Source of the DNA: Burkholderia sp. USMB20
Lineage (GTDB): Bacteria; Pseudomonadota; Gammaproteobacteria; Burkholderiales; Burkholderiaceae
Reading direction: 5' to 3'
DNA: 64,000 nucleotides
Assembly: GCF_000949135.2 (NCBI RefSeq)
Contig: NZ_JTAN02000001.1
Span: forward strand, 310,001-374,000
The position numbers were made by a program, and so were the translations under genes. Within the stretch, counting starts at the first letter, position 1; the number at the start of each line of letters is the position of its first letter. The notes below the pieces were generated by a model. That model was not told the origin of the DNA. It searched no databases and worked only from the letters and a program-made list of their open reading frames with translations. Shown piece by piece: positions 38,573-45,784 of the stretch.

Positions 38573-39931
38573 TCAGGATTCGCCGGCGAATGTGCCCGCG
38601 GCCGGCTCGGGCGCGCGCAGCGCGGCGCGCACCACGAACGTCATCAGCACCGCGAACAGCAACGTCGCCGCGAGGAAGTACAGGCCGGCCGCGAGGCTGC
38701 CGGTCGACGCCTTGATCAGGCCGATGCCGTACGGCCCCAGGTAGCCGCCGAGATTCGCGAGCGAATTGATCGCGGCGATGCCGACCGCCGCGCTCGTGCC
38801 GGTGAGGAATTCGCCGGGCAGCGCCCATACGACGGCCTGGATCGAATACAGCGAGAACGCGGTCAGGCAGATGAACAGGAACTGCAGCGCCGGTTCGCGC
38901 ACCCACGCGCTCGCGGCCATCGTCACGGCGGCGGCCGCCGACACGACGACGATGTGCCAGTAACGCTCGCGCTTGCGATCCGAATGACGCGGCACGACGA
39001 GCAGGCCGACCACCGCGAACAGGTACGGCACCGCGGACAGCATCCCCGTCGCCGCATCGCCGGTGCCGAACGCGTGGATGATCGTCGGCAGCCACAGCGA
39101 CAGCCCGTAGATGCACAGCGGAAACGGCAGGAACAGCGCGGCGAGCAGCAGTACGCGGCGGTCGCGCAATGCGGCGAGCGGATTGCCGTGCGAATCGGGG
39201 CGATACGTGTCGCGATCGGCGGCGAGCTGCCGCGCGATCCAGCGGCGCTCGTCGTCGTTCAGCCAGCGCGCATGCGCGGGCGATTCGGGCAGCAGCCGCA
39301 GCGTGGGCCACGCGAGCAGCACGGCCGGCAAGCCGCTGACGACGAACAGCGTCTGCCAGTCCGACAGGCCGAACAGCCCGTGCGTCGACAGCAGCCAACC
39401 GGCGAGCGGGCCCGTCACGATGCCGGCGAGCGGCTGCGCAAGGACGAGCAGGCCGATCACGCGGGCACGGTCGCGCATCGGGAACCATTGTGTGAGGAAG
39501 TACAGGATGCCGGGATAGAGGCCGGCTTCCGCCGCGCCGAGCAGGAAGCGCAGCACGTAGAAGCTGGTCGGTCCCTGTACCAGCGCCATCGCCATCGTGA
39601 TCACGCCCCACGTCGCGAGGATGCGTGCGAACCAGACGCGCGCGCCGAAGCGTCCGAGCGCGAGGTTGCTCGGCACCTCGCACAGGAAGTAGCCGATGAA
39701 GAACAGTCCGGCGCCGAGTCCGTATGCGGCATCGCCGAGGCCGATCGCCGCGTTCATGTGCAGCTTCGCGAAGCCGACGACGGTACGGTCGACGTAGGCG
39801 ACCACGTAGATCAGCGCGAGGAACGGCACGAGCTTGCGCGTGAGCACGCGGGTCAGTTGCCGTTCGTCGACGGCTGTCGGCGAATCGGACTGGTCCGCCA
39901 CGGCGTGCGCGGGGGGGTACTGCGTCGTCAT
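38573..39931 (-). CDS. MFS transporter, ACS family (sugar acid/aldonate type)
   Basis: A 452-residue transporter with 12 predicted helices. The phrases VAYVDRTVVGFAKL, GAGLFFIGYFLCEVPSNLALGRFGARVWFAR (in part) and FLLGAAEAGLYPGILYFLTQWFP are those of tartrate/glucarate/galactonate-type ACS transporters. It likely imports an aldonate such as arabonate, entering the pathway after the lactonase. An AGGAG lies 6 bases before its ATG, and the 49-bp repeat array begins immediately upstream of that ribosome site. Confidence 0.88.
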   Translation of the reverse strand: MTTQYPPAHAVADQSDSPTAVDERQLTRVLTRKLVPFLALIYVVAYVDRTVVGFAKLHMNAAIGLGDAAYGLGAGLFFIGYFLCEVPSNLALGRFGARVWFARILATWGVITMAMALVQGPTSFYVLRFLLGAAEAGLYPGILYFLTQWFPMRDRARVIGLLVLAQPLAGIVTGPLAGWLLSTHGLFGLSDWQTLFVVSGLPAVLLAWPTLRLLPESPAHARWLNDDERRWIARQLAADRDTYRPDSHGNPLAALRDRRVLLLAALFLPFPLCIYGLSLWLPTIIHAFGTGDAATGMLSAVPYLFAVVGLLVVPRHSDRKRERYWHIVVVSAAAAVTMAASAWVREPALQFLFICLTAFSLYSIQAVVWALPGEFLTGTSAAVGIAAINSLANLGGYLGPYGIGLIKASTGSLAAGLYFLAATLLFAVLMTFVVRAALRAPEPAAGTFAGES

Positions 39932-39941
39932 CTTGTCTCCT

Positions 39942-40186
39942 GTCGGCCACCGTTAGCGCTTTAGCGCTTACGGGGGCCCCATGCTTTGCGGTCGGCCACC
40001 GTTGGCGCTTTAGCGCTTACGGGGGCCCCATGCTTCGCGGTCGGCGTACGTTGGCGCTTTAGCGCTTGCGTACGCCCCGAGCTTTACGGTCGGCCTACGT
40101 TGGCGCTTTAGCGCTTGCGTACGCCCCATGCTTTGCGGTCGGCCCGCATTAGCGCTTTAGTGCTTGGGTGCCCCCCATGCTTCCCG
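39942..40186. repeat. Five tandem 49-bp hairpin-forming repeats
   Basis: Units begin at 39942, 39991, 40040, 40089 and 40138, always 49 bases apart, each starting GTCGG. Every unit has a core GCGC-TTTA-GCGC stem-loop (the last copy with one change) flanked by a longer stem. The outer stem differs between copies but stays paired: CCGT/ACGG in copies 1-2, GGCGTACG/CGTACGCC in copy 3. The last copy is degraded. The array fills most of the 332-bp gap (39932-40263) between the arabonate dehydratase and MFS genes, and I see no gene there. Confidence 0.88.
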
Positions 40187-40263
40187 CTCGACCACGGCCG
40201 GCGCGTCAACTTGTTTCCCTCAGGCCCCGCCACAATCCGCGTCCCTGCACGGCTATGCGCCGC

Positions 40264-42015
40264 TCAATGCGAATGGCTCGGCACGTCCGCGCCGCGCGTG
40301 CCGACCAGGAAGTCGAGGTCGCACCCTTCGTCGGCCTGCAGCACGTGATCGATATACAGCCGCGCATAGCCGCCCTTGCCGAGCTGCCCGGCCACGCCCG
40401 GCGCCGCGGTCGGATCGACGTCCGACAGGCGCCGCTGCAGTTCGTCATCCGAAATGTCCAGATGCAGCGTGCCGGCCTCGCAGTCGAGCTCGATCCAGTC
40501 GCCGTTGCGCACGGCGGCCAGCGGCCCGCCCGCGGCCGCTTCCGGCGCGACGTGCAGCACGACCGTGCCGTATGCGGTGCCGCTCATCCGCGCATCCGAG
40601 ATCCGCACCATGTCGTTCACGCCCTGGCGCAGCAGCTTCGGCGGCAACCCCATGTTGCCGACCTCGGCCATCCCCGGATAACCGCGCGGCCCGCAGTTCT
40701 TCAGCACCAGCACCGAGCTCGCGTCGACGTCGAGCGCTTCGTCGTTGATCGTCGCCTTGTAGTGATCGAGGTTCTCGAACACCACCGCGCGGCCGCGATG
40801 CTTCAGCAGCTCGGGGCTCGCCGCCGACGGCTTCAGCACCGCGCCGCGCGGCGCGAGATTGCCGCGCAGGATGCAGATCCCGCCGTCGGCGATCAGCGGC
40901 CGGTCGAGCGGGCGGATCACCTCGTCGTCGTAGTTCGGCGCTTCGCGCACGTTGTCCCACAGCGACTTGCCGTTGACCGTCAGCGCGTCCGGATGCGGCA
41001 GCAGCCCGCCTTCGCCGAGCCGGCGCAGCACGGCCGGCAACCCGCCCGCGTAATAGAACTCCTCCATCAGGAAGCGCCCCGACGGCATCAGGTCGACGAT
41101 CGTCGGCGTGTCGCGGCCGATGCGCATCCAGTCCTCGAGTTCGAGCGGCACGCCGATGCGGCCCGCGATCGCCTTCAGGTGGATCACCGCGTTGGTCGAG
41201 CCGCCGATCGCCGCGTTCGCGCGGATCGCGTTCTCGAATGCGGCGCGCGTCAGGACCTTCGACAGCACGAGCCCTTCGAGCGCCATCTCGACGATGCGGA
41301 TGCCCGACATGTGCGCGAGCACGTAGCGGCGCGAATCGACCGCCGGAATCGCCGCGTTGTGCGGCAGCGCGACGCCGAGCGCCTCGGCCATGCATGCCAT
41401 CGTCGACGCGGTGCCCATCGTGTTGCAGGTGCCGGCAGAGCGCGACATGCCGGCCTCGGCCGACAGGAAGTGGTGCAGGTCGATCTCGCCCGCCTTCAGC
41501 GCTTCATGCAGCTGCCACACGGCCGTGCCCGAGCCGATGTTCTTGCCTTCGAGCTTGCCGTTCAGCATCGGGCCGCCCGACACGACGATCGCCGGCACGT
41601 CGCAGCTCGCCGCGCCCATCAGCAGCGCGGGGGTCGTCTTGTCGCAGCCGGCGAGCAGCACGACCGCGTCGATCGGGTTGCCGCGAATCGCTTCCTCGAC
41701 GTCCATCGACGCCAGGTTGCGCGTGAGCATCGCCGACGGCCGCAGGTTCGATTCGCCGTTCGAGAACACCGGGAACTCGACCGGGAACCCGCCCGCTTCG
41801 GAGATCCCTCGCTTCACGTGCTCCGCGAGCTTGCGGAAGTGCGCGTTGCATGGCGTCAGTTCGGACCACGTGTTGCAGATGCCGATGATCGGCCGGCCGT
41901 CGAACTCGTGATCGGGGATGCCCTGGTTCTTCATCCAGCTCCGGTACATGAAGCCGTTCTTGTCGTTGGTGCCGAACCATTGGGTGGAGCGCAGCCTGGG
42001 TTTCGTTGCCGACAT
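40264..42015 (-). CDS. L-arabonate dehydratase (IlvD/Edd family)
   Basis: A 583-residue iron-sulfur dehydratase. The three cluster cysteines are visible: C56 in SELTPCNAH, C124 in LLAGCDKTTPA and C197 in SAGTCNTMGTA, the spacing known for L-arabinonate dehydratase. Length and the AAIGGSTNAVIHL block also fit the sugar-acid branch rather than dihydroxyacid dehydratase. It converts L-arabonate to L-2-keto-3-deoxyarabonate. It is the first gene of the catabolic run, divergent from a LysR regulator. Confidence 0.91.
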   Translation of the reverse strand: MSATKPRLRSTQWFGTNDKNGFMYRSWMKNQGIPDHEFDGRPIIGICNTWSELTPCNAHFRKLAEHVKRGISEAGGFPVEFPVFSNGESNLRPSAMLTRNLASMDVEEAIRGNPIDAVVLLAGCDKTTPALLMGAASCDVPAIVVSGGPMLNGKLEGKNIGSGTAVWQLHEALKAGEIDLHHFLSAEAGMSRSAGTCNTMGTASTMACMAEALGVALPHNAAIPAVDSRRYVLAHMSGIRIVEMALEGLVLSKVLTRAAFENAIRANAAIGGSTNAVIHLKAIAGRIGVPLELEDWMRIGRDTPTIVDLMPSGRFLMEEFYYAGGLPAVLRRLGEGGLLPHPDALTVNGKSLWDNVREAPNYDDEVIRPLDRPLIADGGICILRGNLAPRGAVLKPSAASPELLKHRGRAVVFENLDHYKATINDEALDVDASSVLVLKNCGPRGYPGMAEVGNMGLPPKLLRQGVNDMVRISDARMSGTAYGTVVLHVAPEAAAGGPLAAVRNGDWIELDCEAGTLHLDISDDELQRRLSDVDPTAAPGVAGQLGKGGYARLYIDHVLQADEGCDLDFLVGTRGADVPSHSH

Positions 42016-42094
42016 CGTCAGTCCTGTGGTGACGGGATACCGGCGCAGTCTAGGCAGAATTTTGATAACTGGCTAATGACGTTTTAGGCGATTA

Positions 42095-42116
42095 CGATAT
42101 CGATTCCGATATCGAT
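42095..42116. promoter_or_regulatory. Two adjacent CGATATCGAT palindromes between araDHT and lysR
   Basis: CGATATCGAT occurs at 42095-42104 and again at 42107-42116, separated by TC, directly upstream of the LysR ATG at 42130. The divergent gap is 114 bp, so a protein bound here could control both directions. The LysR protein is the natural candidate. Confidence 0.5.
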
Positions 42117-42129
42117 ATAAACCCGTACG

Positions 42130-43080
42130 ATGCCCGAAGCCAGCCCGTGGGGAAACCGCAGCCGCCTGAAGACGCGCCAGCTCCTGCTGGTCGTCGCGCT
42201 CGCCGACGAAGGCAGCATCCACCGCGCGGCGGCCGCGCTGAGCATGACGCAGCCGGCCGCGTCGAAGCTGCTGCGCGAGCTCGAGGAATCGATCGGCGCG
42301 GTGTTGTTCGAGCGGCTGCCGCGCGGGATGCGGCCGACGCTGTACGGCGACGCGCTGATCCGCCACGCGCGCGCGGCGCTCGGCAGCCTCGACCAGGCGC
42401 GCGAGGAGCTGGCCGCGCTGAAGGCCGGCCATCTCGGGCACGTGGCGGTGGGCGCGATCACGTCGCCGGGGCTGCGGCTCGTGCCGCCGGCCGTCGCGGC
42501 CGTCAAGGGGACGCATGCGAACGTGCGCGTGTCGGTGACGATCGACACGAGCAACGTGCTGCTCGAACACCTTGCGCAGGACAAGCTCGACATCGTGCTC
42601 GGCCGGCTGTCCGCCGAACACGACAAGCTGCACCTGCGCTACGAGCCGCTGACCGGCGAGCCGGTCGCCGCGGTCGTGCGGCCGGGCCATCCGCTGCTCG
42701 CGCAGGCGCCGCTGTCGCTCGCCGACGTGCAGCGCGCCGCGTGGGTCATGCCGCCGGCCGGCAGCGTGCTGCGTCACCGCTTCGAGCTGGTGTTCCAGCG
42801 CGCGAGCCTCGCGCCGCCCGCGAACGTGGTCGAGACGGCCGCGCTGCTGTTCATCACGCAGCTGATCGAGCAGAGCGACATGATCGCGGTGCTCGCGGAG
42901 GACGTCGCGCTGTACTACGCGCGCCACGGGATCGTCACGGTGCTGCCGCTGGAGATGGATTGCCGGATGGACGATTTCGGGATCATCACACGCACGGACC
43001 GGCTGCCGTCGCCGGCTGTCGAGGTGATGGCCGATGCGATTCGGGCGGCGGCTCGGGAGGTGTACGGGGTCGTGTTGTGA
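42130..43080 (+). CDS. LysR-family regulator of the sugar-acid locus (GbpR type)
   Basis: A 316-residue LysR protein. The helix-turn-helix is LLVVALADEGSIHRAAAALSMTQPAASKLLRELEESIG (in part), then LFERLPRGMRPTLYGDAL; the effector domain begins near residue 95. LysR proteins of this GbpR-like class control sugar-binding-protein and sugar-acid genes. It is divergent from arabonate dehydratase, so it probably controls the arabinose locus. Effector unknown, perhaps the sugar or aldonate. Confidence 0.88.
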   Translation: MPEASPWGNRSRLKTRQLLLVVALADEGSIHRAAAALSMTQPAASKLLRELEESIGAVLFERLPRGMRPTLYGDALIRHARAALGSLDQAREELAALKAGHLGHVAVGAITSPGLRLVPPAVAAVKGTHANVRVSVTIDTSNVLLEHLAQDKLDIVLGRLSAEHDKLHLRYEPLTGEPVAAVVRPGHPLLAQAPLSLADVQRAAWVMPPAGSVLRHRFELVFQRASLAPPANVVETAALLFITQLIEQSDMIAVLAEDVALYYARHGIVTVLPLEMDCRMDDFGIITRTDRLPSPAVEVMADAIRAAAREVYGVVL

Positions 43081-43193
43081 GGCGGGGGCAGGGTTCGCCG
43101 CCGCGGCTTGGATCACCGGGGCGCCGGTCGTGGCTCTCCGGCAATAGCGCCACGAGCTAGGCGATCAGCAAAGCCGTCAGTTCTCGATCCTCG

Positions 43194-43218
43194 CCGGCGT
43201 CGTCTCCGACGACGCCGG
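43194..43218. terminator. Strong hairpin between convergent lysR and bcpB
   Basis: Perfect 11-base stem CCGGCGTCGTC / GACGACGCCGG with a TCC loop. It lies 28 bases beyond the bcpB stop (minus strand) and about 115 bases past the LysR stop. There is no T-tract on either side, so it may act as a bidirectional transcription barrier or mRNA-end stabiliser rather than a textbook terminator. Confidence 0.45.
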
Positions 43219-43245
43219 GCCGAGTACCGGATTGCGCGCGCTTCA

Positions 43246-44985
43246 TCAGAACTGTGCGGTGACCTGAAAACCAACCGTCACGCGTGCCGTAGGAAACCCG
43301 GACGGTTTGTAGATCGGCGTGCCGGCAAACAGGTCGTAACCGTAGGCGCCCAGTCGAGTCGCGACGCTGCCCTTCACGCCGATGACTGCACCCGCCAGTT
43401 GCGTGCCGACGAGCGTGACCGGCTGGGGGCCCCATACGCGGCCGTAGTCGATGCCCGCATACACCGCCCGCCCGGTCTGGCCGATCGGCGCCTGCAGTTC
43501 GTTGCGCCAGTAGAAGCCACGGGAGGCGGCCAGCATCGTCTCCCCGTCGAATCCGCGTACGGTGTAACGGCTGCCGATCGTCAGGTCGTCGATGTAGTAC
43601 AGCGTGTTGCCCGTGTACTGCCCGTGGAACGTCGTCACGTAGCGGAACGGCTGCTGCGCGATGGTGAACGGCACCGACAGATTCGCGTCGAGCACGGCCA
43701 TTTTGTAGCGGTAGGTCGGGCCGCCGTCCGCTGCAAGGCTGTCGTCCTGCGCGCCAAACGCACCGATGCCCTGCCGGTACGCGAGCGTCCCGTCGAACTG
43801 CGCATTGCCGAAATAATGGCGATCGGTCAGCCCGAATTCGACGAACGTGTTGTTGCGGCGCTGCTGCGGAATTTCGGTGTCCTCGATGAAGCTCTGGCTG
43901 AAGCGGCGCGACAAGCGGAACTGCGCGCCGAACACATCGTTCTGGCCACGCGACAGCACGCGGTTCAGCTTGAAATCAACCGTCTTCGAATTGCCGCTCG
44001 CGATGAACGTCTGGTTCACGCCGGCGATTTGCTGGTAGTACGTGTTGGTGTACGCCGATAGTGTGGCGGTCCAATAGCCCCACGGGATCGAGTAGAAGCC
44101 GTTCCAGCCATGCGAGCCGAGTCGCTTGTCGCCGAATTCCAGATCCTGGCTCACGCCAATGTTGAAGATATCGTTCAGGCCAAGGGGATTGTCGATACCG
44201 AGCGACAAATTGCCCTGAAGGCGGCCCGTAGCGCGCGTGCCCGAGTTGTCGATCGAAGCGACGACCGTCCAGGGCTTAGTGCGCTTTACGTCGAGCACCA
44301 CGTCGCTTTCGCCGGGAACGTCGGCTGGGACGATCTGCATCGATACGTCCTGGCTCGTCATGCGCTTCATCTGTTCGAGGCCTTGTTCGAGGTCGCGCAG
44401 GTTCAGTAGTTCGCCGTCGCGAGTCGGGAAGGCGGTTTTCCACGTGCCGCGGAGTTTTTCGTCGGCGAAACGCACGTTGCGGATTACGCCGGGGATCAGC
44501 GAAAACTTGAGGGTGCCGGTCGACAGATCCTGTTCGGGCACAAGCACGCGCGTGGTGACATACCCGCGCGCAAGGATCGCTTGCGACAGGCCCTTGACGA
44601 GCATGTCGAGACCCTGTTTGCCGACGCACTGGCCCGAGTAGTGCCCAAGCCATTCACGCGCGAATGCGAAGCGGTCCATCGGCAATGCCGATGCGCCTTG
44701 TGATTTCAGGGAGGGAGGCAACGCATCCGGTACGTCGAGTATGAAACGCTCGATTTGAAAGCAAGGCGTTTCCGAAGGCAGTGTTGGATACTCGGCACTC
44801 GCCACCACTTCCGATCGCACCCCGGGCGCGGAGACTGCTCGTTCGCGTTCGCGCGCCTCTTCGTGCTGTCGAGTTTGTTGGTCGTTGCCCGGAATGATCG
44901 GGCGAGGAGCTTCCTGTGCCGACGCACTGGTCGCGATAAGCAGCAGTGCCTCAGCAGCAGAGTTCCCCCGGAGAATAGTTCTCAT
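43246..44985 (-). CDS. bcpB: Two-partner secretion outer-membrane transporter (TpsB; BcpB/CdiB)
   Basis: A 579-residue FhaC/ShlB-type transporter. The N-terminus has a signal-like stretch ending ATSASA. The POTRA region follows (CFQIERFILDV near residue 75, then GYVTTRVLVPEQDLSTGTLKFSLIPG), and then a beta-barrel with the conserved loop-6 motif VRGFDGE. The protein ends in phenylalanine (FQVTAQF). It exports the large TpsA exoprotein encoded in the same operon. The ATG at 44985 is preferred over an upstream TTG at 45018. Placing bcpB last, after the immunity genes, is the order of Burkholderia CDI loci and not the E. coli cdiBAI order. Confidence 0.9.
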   Translation of the reverse strand: MRTILRGNSAAEALLLIATSASAQEAPRPIIPGNDQQTRQHEEARERERAVSAPGVRSEVVASAEYPTLPSETPCFQIERFILDVPDALPPSLKSQGASALPMDRFAFAREWLGHYSGQCVGKQGLDMLVKGLSQAILARGYVTTRVLVPEQDLSTGTLKFSLIPGVIRNVRFADEKLRGTWKTAFPTRDGELLNLRDLEQGLEQMKRMTSQDVSMQIVPADVPGESDVVLDVKRTKPWTVVASIDNSGTRATGRLQGNLSLGIDNPLGLNDIFNIGVSQDLEFGDKRLGSHGWNGFYSIPWGYWTATLSAYTNTYYQQIAGVNQTFIASGNSKTVDFKLNRVLSRGQNDVFGAQFRLSRRFSQSFIEDTEIPQQRRNNTFVEFGLTDRHYFGNAQFDGTLAYRQGIGAFGAQDDSLAADGGPTYRYKMAVLDANLSVPFTIAQQPFRYVTTFHGQYTGNTLYYIDDLTIGSRYTVRGFDGETMLAASRGFYWRNELQAPIGQTGRAVYAGIDYGRVWGPQPVTLVGTQLAGAVIGVKGSVATRLGAYGYDLFAGTPIYKPSGFPTARVTVGFQVTAQF

Positions 44986-45043
44986 GTGTTTTTCTAGATA
45001 TCTGATCGTTGGCGACAATTCAGTCGAGTATGTTATCGGCGCA

Positions 45044-45310
45044 TCACTTCTTGTCCGGTTCGTCGGCCTTCACTTCGTAGCTCTTTCGCGCCTTTTTGTA
45101 GCTGTTATCAAAGGGCTTGATCTTCAGCATATGCGCTCGACTGGAAATGCCTCCAATGGCCATCATCGCAAAGCCAAAGACGAATGCCGCAGCCCTGATC
45201 CATCGGGGCATTTTGTCAACCCCGAGCCCCCCCGCGGCCAGGGCTAAGCCAATCAAAAAAAGGACAACTCTAAGCCACCCCGTGAAATTGCCGTCTTCGA
45301 GGAGTTTCAT
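45044..45310 (-). CDS. Small two-helix membrane protein, probable CDI immunity paralogue 2
   Basis: An 88-residue protein with two hydrophobic segments (about residues 14-29 and 38-55) and a charged C-terminal tail. It is plainly paralogous to the 88-residue protein at 45518-45784: both begin MK-x-x-x-DGNF, both have a W/F-x-RV entry to helix 1, and both share the tail KPFDNSYKKAR-x-SY. The ATG at 45310 gives the matching N-terminus; the frame also has a TTG at 45340. It sits between the other immunity gene and bcpB. Likely an inner-membrane immunity protein for this or a related membrane-acting toxin; this is inference from position and pairing. Confidence 0.7.
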   Translation of the reverse strand: MKLLEDGNFTGWLRVVLFLIGLALAAGGLGVDKMPRWIRAAAFVFGFAMMAIGGISSRAHMLKIKPFDNSYKKARKSYEVKADEPDKK

Positions 45311-45386
45311 TTTAACGTGACCGGCATACTGATTACCCAAAGACGCACATTAATAAAATGTACGAGCGGCAACCATACCAATTAAA

Positions 45387-45521
45387 TCATAATAATCCTG
45401 TTCGCGTTTTACCTTGATCTACGCTGCAACCGCCACCAACGCCACCGATATTGGTATTCTTCCTAGCACTAACACCACCAACTCCAATAATCGTTGCCGC
45501 TCCATTGCCTGGCGAGTTCAT
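45387..45521 (-). CDS. Tiny ORF (44 residues) between the two immunity genes
   Basis: The ATG at 45521 overlaps the stop of the upstream immunity gene as ATGA, the pattern of translational coupling, and the same kind of overlap joins bcpA to that immunity gene. The product is Gly/Asn/Val-rich (MNSPGNGAATIIGVGGVSA at the start, GGVGGGCSVD later) with a single cysteine and no hydrophobic signal. Burkholderia CDI loci often carry a small gene, bcpO, at this position; this could be a truncated or atypical relative, or a chance frame. I cannot assign a function. Confidence 0.35.
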   Translation of the reverse strand: MNSPGNGAATIIGVGGVSARKNTNIGGVGGGCSVDQGKTRTGLL

Positions 45522-45784
45522 AATCCCCTATCGTGATCTTCGCTACGGCTTGCTTTGTAGCTATCGCGGGCTTTCTTGTAGCTGTTGTCGAATGGCTTCA
45601 AGTGCAGGATGTTCGCACGCTCCGCGTATGTTCCAGTCGCTAGAACAATCATTCCGACGACAACCCCGAAGAACATGAGCAACCCGGATAGCAAATAATA
45701 AGCTGTAGCAGCTATAGCTATACCAGCCGCCCACAATCCGACACGAAACCAAGGAGCGAAATTCCCATCATTTATGATCTTCAT
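45518..45784 (-). CDS. bcpI: Small two-helix membrane protein, probable CDI immunity protein
   Basis: An 88-residue protein directly after the toxin gene; its ATG overlaps the bcpA stop (AAAATGA). It has two adjacent hydrophobic segments (about residues 14-31 and 34-51), then a charged tail LKPFDNSYKKARDSYK. In CDI loci the gene immediately downstream of the toxin encodes the cognate immunity protein. A membrane-embedded immunity protein suggests a toxin that acts at the inner membrane. The sequence is AT-rich compared with flanking genes. The gene symbol is by position, not by sequence match. Confidence 0.75.
   Translation of the reverse strand: MKIINDGNFAPWFRVGLWAAGIAIAATAYYLLSGLLMFFGVVVGMIVLATGTYAERANILHLKPFDNSYKKARDSYKASRSEDHDRGL

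Noticed and set aside
39942-40186. 49-bp direct repeats considered as a CRISPR array
   Set aside because: The units are contiguous with no unique spacers between them and no cas gene is nearby.
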